Of a DNA stretch of 64,000 nt, positions 19,133 to 28,519 are shown one piece after another (the first letter of the stretch is position 1; every line of letters begins with the position of its first letter). The translations under genes were made by a program, and so were the position numbers. The stretch is taken from assembly GCA_003568415.1 (NCBI GenBank), contig PWXV01000324.1:1-64000 (forward strand), written 5' to 3'. The notes under the pieces are model-generated. The model was not told the DNA's origin, did no database searches, and worked only from the letters and a program-made list of their open reading frames with translations. The stretch comes from Ignavibacteriales bacterium (GTDB lineage: Bacteria > Bacteroidota > Ignavibacteria > T3Sed10-11).

Positions 19133-19366
19133 ATGGCACAGTGTGAAGTTTGTGGAAATGATTATGATAAGGCTTTCGAGGTAATACAAAACGGTGAAAA
19201 GCACACGTTTGACAGCTTTGAATGTGCGATCCATGCTCTTGCACCAACATGCGATAAATGCGGATGTCGGGTTATCGGGCATGGCGTAGAATCGAACGGT
19301 AGTATCTTCTGTTGTGCCCACTGTGCATCAAAAGCAGGTGTCACCGAAGCAAAAGACCGGGTTTAG
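19133..19366 (+). CDS. Small Cys-rich putative zinc-binding protein
   Basis: 77 aa with CEVC, CDKCGC, CCAHC clusters; AAAGGAGGA RBS before ATG. Confidence 0.75.
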   Translation: MAQCEVCGNDYDKAFEVIQNGEKHTFDSFECAIHALAPTCDKCGCRVIGHGVESNGSIFCCAHCASKAGVTEAKDRV

Positions 19367-19404
19367 TAGGCGGTGCACAACAGGAGAACCTTTAAAAAAT
19401 TACC

Positions 19405-19428
19405 ACAATTGCAATTTTATGCAATTGT
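19405..19428. repeat. Perfect inverted repeat ACAATTGCA-ATTTTA-TGCAATTGT
   Basis: 9 bp arms read directly, no following T tract. Confidence 0.6.
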
Positions 19429-19480
19429 TGAATGAACACCCCTAACGGCGGCTTACAAGAAGAGAAAACTACATTACCAT

Positions 19481-19570
19481 AACGCAGAGGTCGCTGAGTG
19501 CGCAGAGGATTGCAGAGAAAGTTTTAATAATATTTCATTTCTTTCTCTACGTTCTTTTCGGCCTCTGCAC
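19481..19570. repeat. GCAGAGG-type inverted repeat element
   Basis: aacGCAGAGGtcgctgagtgcGCAGAGGattgcAGAGAAAG ... CTTTCTCTacgttcttttcggCCTCTGC. Confidence 0.5.
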
Positions 19571-19728
19571 TGTTATTGACAAATTAGCGATTGCTATCCC
19601 CTATTATTTCATTTTTTCCGACTCAATTTCGTTTTTAAAATACACAGGACGCTGAATCCTCTTTGCGTCAATCATACGAAATATTTATCTTGATACTTTA
19701 TCACACCACGCAAGGGAACCTGAACTGT

Positions 19729-20799
19729 ATGCATGAAAAGCTTACTATTGATAAATCCAACTTCATCGGGTTTTTGGAAGAATTACATAGCTCATCCGAT
19801 TTATCCTCAATTCGCTCAAAACTCAGTGAGCTTGTAGCTATTATTGATGATGCATACGGAAACAGTAAGGGAATAGTTACCACTGACAATAATGGAGACA
19901 CAATTGAGCTTTCAAGATCTTATCTTATTAATGAACTAACACAGATCAAAAAAACACACACGCTCGAGCGGACGAAGTATTACCTGCAAAGATTGATCAA
20001 AGGGGTTACGGAAATAAAGACAACCGGTATCAACGATATCAATCTCAACAGGTGGAAGGAATACGATGAGATACTCACCGATAGTTTGTGGGTACTGCCG
20101 AAACGGGATTCATACGGGGCGCATTCTTCCTGGTACTGGGGAAATTTTATACCACAAATACCGCATCAAATGATGCTGCGATATACCAAAGCGGGTGAAC
20201 TTGTAGTTGATCCATTTGTCGGAAGCGGCACGACCTTACTTGAGTGTCAGCGTTTGGGAAGGCACGGCATCGGCTTAGAACTGAATGAGGATATAGCCGG
20301 ACGTACAAGAGAAATAGTGAAGGATGACGGTAAGGTTACCACCATCATTGAGACCGGCAACAGCGCTGAGATTGATTTTCAAAAGCTTCTCTCAGATAAC
20401 GGTTTCGCATCCGCTCAATTGTTACTGGTACATCCACCGTATCATGACATAATACCGTTTAGCGATAATCCGAAAGATCTGTCGGCACAGAAATCTGTGG
20501 ATGCTTTTCTACATCTCTTCGGGAATGTGTTAGACAATATATATCCAATCCTCGATAAAGGCAGGTTTATGGCGGTTGTTATCGGTGACAAATACGAAAA
20601 AGGGGAATGGATACCGCTCGGCTTTTATATAATGCAGGAAGTACTGAAGCGAAAATTCAAGTTGAAGAGTACCATTGTAAAAAACTTTGAGGATACTACC
20701 GCCAAAAGAAATCAGAAGGAACTCTGGCGCTACCGTGCCATGGCCGGAGGTTTCTATATTTTCAAACACGAATATATTTTTGTGTTTCAGAAAAAATAA
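19729..20799 (+). CDS. DNA methyltransferase (N4/N6 amino type) of a type II-like R-M system
   Basis: VVDPFVGSGTTLLECQRLGRHGIGLELN (motif I region) and LLVHPPYHDII (motif IV variant). Confidence 0.82.
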   Translation: MHEKLTIDKSNFIGFLEELHSSSDLSSIRSKLSELVAIIDDAYGNSKGIVTTDNNGDTIELSRSYLINELTQIKKTHTLERTKYYLQRLIKGVTEIKTTGINDINLNRWKEYDEILTDSLWVLPKRDSYGAHSSWYWGNFIPQIPHQMMLRYTKAGELVVDPFVGSGTTLLECQRLGRHGIGLELNEDIAGRTREIVKDDGKVTTIIETGNSAEIDFQKLLSDNGFASAQLLLVHPPYHDIIPFSDNPKDLSAQKSVDAFLHLFGNVLDNIYPILDKGRFMAVVIGDKYEKGEWIPLGFYIMQEVLKRKFKLKSTIVKNFEDTTAKRNQKELWRYRAMAGGFYIFKHEYIFVFQKK

Positions 20800-20803
20800 A
20801 ATA

Positions 20804-21451
20804 ATGGATCTTGATAGAATCGAGCGGGAATTAAAAAAACGTCTTGCCTATCCGTATGCATGGGGCAGAAAGCAAAACGATCACTTCGATAAAAGAACAC
20901 AGTTTATATACGATACGCATACATTTGAAACATTGTTTGCAAGAATAAAGAAAACATTCCGTGATGATCCTCGCTGCGATGCATTAACAATGTATGCAAT
21001 GAATCGCTGGTATAACTACTGGTCTGCACGTGCGGTTGAAGAAATATTCTGTCGTATGCCGGGTGTTGAACCTGAACGGGATGTACGAAACCGGCTTGCC
21101 GATTTTTCTGTACACGGTATCCGCTTTGATCATAAAACGACAGTTTTTCCGAAAAGTTATAACGGAACGATTGAACAAGCCCGGACACATCCGGAAGAGT
21201 TGATAAGGTGGTTGTATTCTAATCAGTCACAGGGAAGCCGTAACCATGCCAGGAACAGATTATTCATTGTACTCTATTCATATGATAATGAACACTGGAA
21301 ATTGAAAGCCGAGATCGCATGGTTGCGGAATATAATCGAGTCGTATGTTATACAGTTTGACCGGGCAAAGTTATTGACTTTTAATTTTGAGGATGGCATT
21401 CCGACGCTTGCCGATGTTATCTGGGGAATAAAAAAGTCCAAAACGGCGTGA
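20804..21451 (+). CDS. Putative type II restriction endonuclease, PD-(D/E)xK-like
   Basis: Starts 4 bp after the methylase stop; LADFSVHGIRFDHKTTVFP resembles a D...(D)xK nuclease core. Confidence 0.6.
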   Translation: MDLDRIERELKKRLAYPYAWGRKQNDHFDKRTQFIYDTHTFETLFARIKKTFRDDPRCDALTMYAMNRWYNYWSARAVEEIFCRMPGVEPERDVRNRLADFSVHGIRFDHKTTVFPKSYNGTIEQARTHPEELIRWLYSNQSQGSRNHARNRLFIVLYSYDNEHWKLKAEIAWLRNIIESYVIQFDRAKLLTFNFEDGIPTLADVIWGIKKSKTA

Positions 21452-21475
21452 AACAGACAATATTTTTTTTGTAAC

Positions 21476-21505
21476 TTGTATTTTTAAAAAACATATATAT
21501 CTTTA
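21476..21505 (+). promoter_or_regulatory. Candidate Bacteroidota-type promoter TTG-N19-TATCTTTA
   Basis: TTG at 21476-21478, 19-nt spacer, TATCTTTA at 21498-21505 (cf. TAnnTTTG). Confidence 0.3.
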
Positions 21506-21582
21506 TATGATGACCTATGCGGGGATGCGAAAGTGCGAATTTCTAATTCAAGAGAGGTGTTTTGGGTCTTAACTAATCATAT

Positions 21583-21612
21583 ATTGTTGATTCCTGCCGT
21601 TTGATCAACAAT
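21583..21612. promoter_or_regulatory. Perfect inverted repeat ATTGTTGAT / ATCAACAAT in the subtilase leader
   Basis: 9 bp arms, 12-nt loop, ends 35 nt before the start codon. Confidence 0.55.
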
Positions 21613-21647
21613 AAAAAAGCCATTCACCAAAATATTCGGGAGGAAAT

Positions 21648-23414
21648 ATGAAGTATTGGCAACTTTCTTTTTCGGTGGTTGTAGTTTCTATTCTCTTATT
21701 ACTATCCGGTTGTGTTGATCAGGAAGAAGTCCTCGCTCCGAAATCCGGCGAAACAGGGCATCTCGCCAAAACCGTAACGGGCGACCGGTACCTTGTCGGA
21801 TTTACAAATTCACCCGATGCCGGTATTGTAGAAGGTGTGGGCGGACAGGTAACGAGAACGTTTACCATTGTACCTGCAGTTGCGGCGCAGATGAGTCCGC
21901 AAGCGGCAGATGCTTTATTAAAAAACCCCAACATCGCATACGTAGAACCTGACTACGAAATGTTTGCACACAGTCAGACCGTGCCGTGGGGAATTGACCG
22001 GGTCTTTGGAGATGAAAGCTATTCATTTTCGACGTGGGATATCTCCACCGGTAACGACATTGGTGTCGCTATACTCGATACCGGTATAGATGAGGACCAC
22101 GAAGACCTCAAGGTAGCAGGCGGAGAAACTACCGTGGATGATACACACTGGGGAAGCGACGGAAGCGGACACGGGACGCACGTAGCCGGTACTGTTGCAG
22201 CACTGGATAATAATCTCGGTGTGGTTGGTGTGGCACCGGATGTTTCTCTCTATGCGGTAAAGGTCCTATCCGACGGTGGCAGCGGAACGGTCGCTTCAGT
22301 TGTGGCCGGTATCGAATGGGCAGTAGATCAGGGTATACCGGTTCTTAATATGAGTCTCGGCGGCAGCAGCGATTCGCAGACCTTACGCGATGCGTGTGAC
22401 GCTGCTTATGCCGCGGGTCATCTGCTCGTCGCTTCTGCCGGTAACAGTGGTAATCCCGGCGGCCGCGGAGATAACGTCGGTTATCCTGCACGGTACGAAT
22501 CGGTTATTGCCGTTGGATCATCGACTCAAAATGACACTCGTTCCAGCTTTTCAAGTACCGGTCCGGATGTAGAACTCATTGCACCGGGTTCGAGCATTTT
22601 AAGCACACTACCGGGTGATGAATACGGTACTTATAGCGGTACATCAATGGCATCACCGCACGTTGCCGGTGTTGCTGCACTTGCTTGGGCTTCGAATACC
22701 GGTTTAACACATTCAGAAGTGAGACAAATACTTCGTGATACCGCTGAAGATCTCGGACTTTCGTCAAATCACCAGGGGTATGGCCTTGCCCGTGCAGATC
22801 TCGCCGTTGCAGCGGTATCCGGTGCGGAACCTGCCCCTGACGATCCTACAGGAATCCTTGCGGGAACAGTATCAGATGCAGAAACTGGTTCGGGAATTCA
22901 GGGAGCTTCGGTAACTGTAGACGGAACTGATTTCTCCGCAACAACCGGTAGTGATGGATCATATAGTATTGAGAATATACCTGAAGGATCATACGACGTC
23001 ACCGCATCAGCAGATGATTATGTAGCTGAGACAAAACCTGCAACGATCTCCGGCGATGAAACGACGACTCTCGATTTTGCACTTGCACAGGAAGAAGATG
23101 ATGATCCGGACGATCCGGTAAACGGAGAACTGTCAATAGATGTATTTGACCTCACCGATTCAAGCAATCCCGCCTGGGCACGGGTTACTGTGAACTGGGC
23201 GGTGTCGGGAGAAAATCTCTCCAGCGTGCAGTCTGAACTCATACTTGATGGTAACGTGATCGACTCTCAAACGTCGTCTGTCAGCGGTTCAGGGGCTTCG
23301 GGTGAACATTCACTCCGCAACCGCAATGGGCACGGCAATACGTATCAGGTGAAGTTGACGGTAACGGACACCGGCGGCAATAGCGTGTCGGAAACAAAAG
23401 AGATCGATCTCTGA
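21648..23414 (+). CDS. S8 subtilisin-like serine protease, lipoprotein, with I9-like propeptide and CarboxypepD_reg-like domain
   Basis: LLLLSGC lipobox; AILDTGID, GHGTHVAGT, GTSMASPHVAG catalytic motifs; GTVSDAETGSGIQGASVTVDG. Confidence 0.92.
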   Translation: MKYWQLSFSVVVVSILLLLSGCVDQEEVLAPKSGETGHLAKTVTGDRYLVGFTNSPDAGIVEGVGGQVTRTFTIVPAVAAQMSPQAADALLKNPNIAYVEPDYEMFAHSQTVPWGIDRVFGDESYSFSTWDISTGNDIGVAILDTGIDEDHEDLKVAGGETTVDDTHWGSDGSGHGTHVAGTVAALDNNLGVVGVAPDVSLYAVKVLSDGGSGTVASVVAGIEWAVDQGIPVLNMSLGGSSDSQTLRDACDAAYAAGHLLVASAGNSGNPGGRGDNVGYPARYESVIAVGSSTQNDTRSSFSSTGPDVELIAPGSSILSTLPGDEYGTYSGTSMASPHVAGVAALAWASNTGLTHSEVRQILRDTAEDLGLSSNHQGYGLARADLAVAAVSGAEPAPDDPTGILAGTVSDAETGSGIQGASVTVDGTDFSATTGSDGSYSIENIPEGSYDVTASADDYVAETKPATISGDETTTLDFALAQEEDDDPDDPVNGELSIDVFDLTDSSNPAWARVTVNWAVSGENLSSVQSELILDGNVIDSQTSSVSGSGASGEHSLRNRNGHGNTYQVKLTVTDTGGNSVSETKEIDL

Positions 23415-23442
23415 GTTCAACAGGTAACATTACAGAAGTTAT

Positions 23443-23476
23443 AAAAAGGGCGGGATGAAAATCCTGCCCTTTTTTA
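23443..23476 (+). terminator. Rho-independent terminator after the subtilase
   Basis: AAAAAGGGCGGGAT gaaa ATCCTGCCCTTTTTT. Confidence 0.9.
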
Positions 23477-23600
23477 CATGATTCCGTGCAATACTCTCCT
23501 CTGCTTCCTTATGCATAACATAATTGTGTATTTCTGTTGCTTGTTTACCCTGATTCTTTTACCTTACATTAAACACGTACCTATACTTTAGTTCTCACAT

Positions 23601-25751
23601 ATGCCCGATACTATCGACCAAAATACTTTTATCCCATCGGAGTTTGGCGATGAAATGATCGACTTTGCCATCGATTATTCGTTCCGTGCCCGTTTTATAA
23701 GCGGCTTATTTTTGCCGCTTTTTTTTATTGTGCTCGATTATTTTCTAGTCCTGGGACTCCCGATTTGGGTACTTGTAGCGGTGGGGATTTTTGAGGCATT
23801 CATCAATCAACCCCATAAATTCCTGCTTCAGAAGATAAAAAATAAATCCGACGTACTGCTTACAAACATTATACTCGATATTTTCGCTATAGGTCTGGTG
23901 GTATTTTACTCGGGTGGTATTACGGTACCATTTATCGGTTTTGTATTTTTAATCGTTATTGTTTTTAACGGTATTCTTGCCGGCATTACCTGGGCATTGA
24001 TGTTTTCACTGCTCAGCAGTCTTTTTGTTTTTATTCTTGCGATCCTTGAAATAAATGCAGATGTCATACCGCACACAGAGTTACGTATGGAAGCTTCGGA
24101 TCTTCAGATCTGGCTTATCAGCATAGGGTATACTATATTTTTTGTGTTGTTTGCAATTCTTGTCCATCTCCCTTCAAAAAAGTTTAAGGATGAGATCTTC
24201 CATCGTTATGAAGCACATAAAACTATTGCAGAATCGGAGCGCAAATACCGGGAGTTATTTGAGGAGTCAAAAGATACGGTGTATATGAGCGATCCGGAAG
24301 GTCGTTTTATCGATATAAATCCGGCAGGATTAGAGTTGTTCGGTTTCAAAGATAAACAAGAGGCGCTCAATAGTAATATTCAGACTGAAACGTATGCCGA
24401 TCCTGCAGTGCGTGACCGGTGGATGCAGCTAATGGAAGAGAAGGGGTACGTCAAGGATTTCGAAGCAGTATTCAGACGACAGGATGGTGAAGAACGAATT
24501 GCCCTCGAAACAGCAACTGCAGTGCGGGATATAGATGGGAAGATCGTTGTTTACCGGGGAATTATCCGTGATATAACCGAACAAAAACGTCTCGAAGAAC
24601 ATCTCCTGCAATCTCATAAACTTGAGAGTCTCGGGTACCTCGCGGGCGGAATTGCACACGATTTCAACAACATTCTGACAATAATCCAGGGCAGTTTATC
24701 GGTTTTAAAAACAAAACTGCAGGATTCTCCGCTGCAATCTTATATTGAATTGGGTGAAAGCGGTGTCGAGCGTGGCACCGACATTGCCCGCCAGTTACTT
24801 AAATTTGCACGTGTTGAGGATATTCGCTTACATCCATTGTCGGTAGACGAGGTAGTACAGGAACTTATAAAAGTGCTGAAACATACCTTCGAAAAAACTG
24901 TTGAGATTAATTATACTATTGCTGCCAACCTTTCCCAGATACAGGGAGATCGCGGACAGTTATATCAAATGTTGCTGAACTTATCCATTAACGCACGGGA
25001 TGCGATACTGGAACGAAAAGATACCAGGGGTAAAGGAACAATCGATATAACTGTCGATGAAATTAACGCGCAATCTATTCGAGCGCATGTTTCTAACGCT
25101 GAACAACGTAACCATGTACGGATAACTATTAGCGATACGGGTACTGGTATCGACTCAGAGATACATCAACGGGTATTTGATCCCTTCTTTACAACCAAGC
25201 CGGTGGGGAAAGGAACGGGACTTGGTTTGTCGGTTGTGTATGGTGTGGTAAAAAGTCATAACGGCCATATCAATTTTGTTTCGGAGAAAAACAAGGGTAC
25301 AACGTTTGAGATATATTTTCCGGTTATCAAGAAAGATGAAGGTGAGATGGCTGAGGAACCAAAGATCGTTGATGTCACCGGCACTGAAACGATATTTGTT
25401 GTCGAGGATGAAGATGTTTTACGAAATATACTCACCAAAGAATTGCAGGATCGTGGTTATACAGTCATAACGGCCGGCGATGGAAATGAAGCTGTTGAGC
25501 GATATAAATCAAACCATACACATATCGAGTGTATTGTTCTGGATATTGGTTTACCAAGTGTTTCGGGTAATGAAGTATTTCAGAAGATCAAAAATATAAA
25601 CAACGCCGTACCGGTCATCATTGTCAGTGGTTATTTAAGTGCGGGACAACGGGATGAACTTATGTATATGGGAGCCCAAACAATTATACAAAAACCTTAT
25701 AAAGTTCCCGAACTGGTACAAATCATACGTCAACAACTTGATAAAGAATAG
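23601..25751 (+). CDS. PAS-domain hybrid sensor histidine kinase with C-terminal receiver domain
   Basis: N-terminal TM segments; PAS; GGIAHDFNNILTIIQGSL; ISDTGTGID..I.QRVFDPFFTTK; receiver ..VLDIGLPSVSG..VIIVSGY. Confidence 0.9.
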   Translation: MPDTIDQNTFIPSEFGDEMIDFAIDYSFRARFISGLFLPLFFIVLDYFLVLGLPIWVLVAVGIFEAFINQPHKFLLQKIKNKSDVLLTNIILDIFAIGLVVFYSGGITVPFIGFVFLIVIVFNGILAGITWALMFSLLSSLFVFILAILEINADVIPHTELRMEASDLQIWLISIGYTIFFVLFAILVHLPSKKFKDEIFHRYEAHKTIAESERKYRELFEESKDTVYMSDPEGRFIDINPAGLELFGFKDKQEALNSNIQTETYADPAVRDRWMQLMEEKGYVKDFEAVFRRQDGEERIALETATAVRDIDGKIVVYRGIIRDITEQKRLEEHLLQSHKLESLGYLAGGIAHDFNNILTIIQGSLSVLKTKLQDSPLQSYIELGESGVERGTDIARQLLKFARVEDIRLHPLSVDEVVQELIKVLKHTFEKTVEINYTIAANLSQIQGDRGQLYQMLLNLSINARDAILERKDTRGKGTIDITVDEINAQSIRAHVSNAEQRNHVRITISDTGTGIDSEIHQRVFDPFFTTKPVGKGTGLGLSVVYGVVKSHNGHINFVSEKNKGTTFEIYFPVIKKDEGEMAEEPKIVDVTGTETIFVVEDEDVLRNILTKELQDRGYTVITAGDGNEAVERYKSNHTHIECIVLDIGLPSVSGNEVFQKIKNINNAVPVIIVSGYLSAGQRDELMYMGAQTIIQKPYKVPELVQIIRQQLDKE

Positions 25752-25757
25752 AAGTAC

Positions 25758-26216
25758 ATGCACTATATACTCAGCAGGCAACAATGGATTCCTGCATCAC
25801 TTGAACACGTATTCGCTTTCTTTGAAAAACCGGAAAACCTTGCACGGATCACACCGCGCTGGCTTAAATTTCAAATTACAACACCGTCACCGATTCATAT
25901 GGCGCAAGGAACCGAAATAGAGTATACCATTGCATGGCTCGGGTTTCCTGTGCGGTGGCATACGCAGATAACAAAATACGATCCGCCGAGTTGTTTTATC
26001 GATGAGCAGATCAAGGGACCGTACAGAACCTGGATACATGTGCATATGTTTGAAGAGAAAGATGACGGTGTGTTAATGACCGATCGTGTAACCTACAAAC
26101 TGCCGTTCGGACCCTTAGGTCGATTGATGCACATGTCGCTGATAGGGAAACAACTTGATGAAATATTTAATTACCGGCGGAATGTGATCGACAAAATATT
26201 TAATGAACAAAAATAG
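25758..26216 (+). CDS. SRPBCC family protein (ligand-binding/cyclase-like)
   Basis: HVFAFFEKPENLARITPRWLKFQI..., MTDRVTYKLPFGPLGRL. Confidence 0.75.
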   Translation: MHYILSRQQWIPASLEHVFAFFEKPENLARITPRWLKFQITTPSPIHMAQGTEIEYTIAWLGFPVRWHTQITKYDPPSCFIDEQIKGPYRTWIHVHMFEEKDDGVLMTDRVTYKLPFGPLGRLMHMSLIGKQLDEIFNYRRNVIDKIFNEQK

Positions 26217-26227
26217 GAGGGATTACT

Positions 26228-27181
26228 ATGAAAATACTGGTGACCGGTGCTGCTGGATTCGTCGGGAATAACACCGTGCGTCGTCTTGTACAAAGAGGCA
26301 AACCCGTGCGGGCAATGGTGAGAAACGTCGAGAAGGCAAAGAAACGTTTAGAAGATATTGTAGATGAAATTGAGCTCGTCGAGGGTGATGTGACCGACCG
26401 GATAAGTTTAAAACCGTTGATGAAGGATGTAGCAGCAGTGATACATCTTGTAGCGATCGCATTGGAAAAAGGAGGACGAACATATGAGGAGGTCAATTAC
26501 CAGGGCACCGTAAACGTTGTGGATGCGGCTCGGGAGGCAGGCGTTGACCGGTTCATTTATATGAGTCAGAACGGGGCGGATAGTGCAATGCCGTATCGTT
26601 TCCTTAAAAGCAAGGGGAATGCACAGGACTATGTTGCCGGAAATATGCAGAATTGGACGGCCCTTCGACCATCGGCAATATTCGGCCCGCAGGATGAATT
26701 CTTTAATTCAATCGCCCGTCTCGTAAAATTAACGCCGGTAATTTATCCTCTTATCGGTGGCGGAAAAGCAGAATTCCAGCCCGTTTCGGTCAATGACGTT
26801 GCAGAAGCTATTGTACGTTCGTTGGATGATGAAACGACAATCGGGAAAGCGCTTGATCTCGGGGGGCCGGAAATATTAAACCTCGGAGAGATTGAACGTC
26901 GGGTCATAAAGGCTCTCGATTCGCACAGGATCTTGTTTCCGGCACCGACATGGTTGTTACGCGGGCCAGTTATTTTTATGGAGAAAACACTTCCCGGTTC
27001 GCCGGTATCTACCAGCTTACTTGACCTGCTGGCTGTCCCCAATATTGTTAAAGATAATGCACTTGTCAACCAGTTTGGGATGCAACCGATTCCCTTCGAT
27101 GGTGAGCATATCTCCTATCTCAAGAACAATACAGTTGGTGTTGCGGTGAGAACGATCTTTAAAGGAGATATTGTGAACTGA
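26228..27181 (+). CDS. NAD(P)-binding atypical SDR (NDUFA9-like)
   Basis: ILVTGAAGFVGNNTVRRLVQRGKPVRAMVRN; LRPSAIFGPQD. Confidence 0.8.
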   Translation: MKILVTGAAGFVGNNTVRRLVQRGKPVRAMVRNVEKAKKRLEDIVDEIELVEGDVTDRISLKPLMKDVAAVIHLVAIALEKGGRTYEEVNYQGTVNVVDAAREAGVDRFIYMSQNGADSAMPYRFLKSKGNAQDYVAGNMQNWTALRPSAIFGPQDEFFNSIARLVKLTPVIYPLIGGGKAEFQPVSVNDVAEAIVRSLDDETTIGKALDLGGPEILNLGEIERRVIKALDSHRILFPAPTWLLRGPVIFMEKTLPGSPVSTSLLDLLAVPNIVKDNALVNQFGMQPIPFDGEHISYLKNNTVGVAVRTIFKGDIVN

Positions 27182-27209
27182 TAAAGTTTACGATTCGAAA
27201 TATTTAAAA

Positions 27210-28043
27210 ATGAAGATACTTAATTACACTTTATCTATAATCGGTATACTACTCATCGTATCAATACTACTACTCGTTATGATATCAGCACTTGAAAAGC
27301 AAATGATCTATTATCCTGCAAAATATCCGGAGGGGTTCTGGGAGCCGGAACGTTTTGGTGTCGCTGCCAAAGATTGTTGGTTCACGGCTGATGACGACGT
27401 AAAACTGCATGGCTGGTATGCGGAAGGAGCCGGATCCGATCTCAATATTACATTACTCTGGTATCACGGAAATGCCGGCAACATCACCCACCGGCTTGAA
27501 AATATGCGTGACCTTCTCGATCTCGGCGTCAATGTATTTATAATAGATTACCGCGGGTATGGAAAAAGTGAAGGAGAGCCGGATGAAGCCGGAATCTATA
27601 AAGACGGCGTTGCAGCATACGATTACCTGATCAATGAAAAACAACATACCGGAGATACTGTCGTGCTCTTTGGCAGAAGTCTCGGCGCTGCTGTTGCCGT
27701 TGAAGTGGCAACACAGCGGGAGATTCGGGGAATGATCCTCGAATCCGCATTTACCGATGCAAAGGCAATGGCGAGGGTGCTTATGCCCTTCCTTCCCGTC
27801 GGCGCAATGATATCATCAAAGTTTGATTCAATAGGAAAGATAAAAAATATACATATCCCCGTACTGTTCACACACGGCAACCGTGATACCATAGTTCCGT
27901 ACGAGCTTGGCAGAAAATTATATGAGGCAGCCAACCATCCTAAAGAGTTTTATACAATCGAGGGTGCCGATCACAACGATACGTATATTGTGGGCGGCGC
28001 TGCCTATTATCAAAAGATTAAGGAATTTCTGGAGGGATTATAA
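27210..28043 (+). CDS. Alpha/beta hydrolase (ABHD13/17-like)
   Basis: YHGNAGNITHRL, DYRGYGKSEGEP, FGRSLGAAVAVE, THGNRDTIVP. Confidence 0.85.
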   Translation: MKILNYTLSIIGILLIVSILLLVMISALEKQMIYYPAKYPEGFWEPERFGVAAKDCWFTADDDVKLHGWYAEGAGSDLNITLLWYHGNAGNITHRLENMRDLLDLGVNVFIIDYRGYGKSEGEPDEAGIYKDGVAAYDYLINEKQHTGDTVVLFGRSLGAAVAVEVATQREIRGMILESAFTDAKAMARVLMPFLPVGAMISSKFDSIGKIKNIHIPVLFTHGNRDTIVPYELGRKLYEAANHPKEFYTIEGADHNDTYIVGGAAYYQKIKEFLEGL

Positions 28044-28045
28044 GT

Positions 28046-28519
28046 ATGGAAAGAGATCAAAAGGTACGGGCATATCTGAAAGATGTGCTTTCCTGGCAGG
28101 AGGCGCATCTCAACTTCGAGAGTGCGGTTGATAATCTTCCAAAAGCATTCCGCGGAATGAAGCCGGACGGGTTTCCCTATTCAATTTGGCAGCTTGTCGA
28201 GCATATCCGCACAGCGCAATGGGATATACTCGATTTTACCCGGAATCCGGATTATCAAGAACACACCTGGCCCGATGATTACTGGCCCGAACAGGAATCA
28301 CCGGACAATGACGAACAATGGGAAAAATCGTTGCTCGCTATACGACAGGACAGGGAAGCGTTCAGAGAACTCCTTGACGATCCCGGTTTTGATTTATTAA
28401 AACAATTTGAACACGGCACCGGACAGACATTATTCCGCCAGGCACTTTTGATCGCAGATCATACTGCATACCATACCGGACAGATCATACTTATCCGGAA
28501 AATATTACAGGAGTCATGA
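28046..28519 (+). CDS. DinB family protein
   Basis: PYSIWQLVEHIRTAQWDIL and ADHTAYHTGQIILIRK. Confidence 0.75.
   Translation: MERDQKVRAYLKDVLSWQEAHLNFESAVDNLPKAFRGMKPDGFPYSIWQLVEHIRTAQWDILDFTRNPDYQEHTWPDDYWPEQESPDNDEQWEKSLLAIRQDREAFRELLDDPGFDLLKQFEHGTGQTLFRQALLIADHTAYHTGQIILIRKILQES

Noticed and set aside
14632-21451. Clp1-like kinase + CHAT + Cys-rich protein + R-M as one defense island
   Set aside because: Genes are on mixed strands with separate promoters, the CHAT protein has a signal peptide, and no shared regulatory motif was seen; the R-M pair alone is supported as defense.
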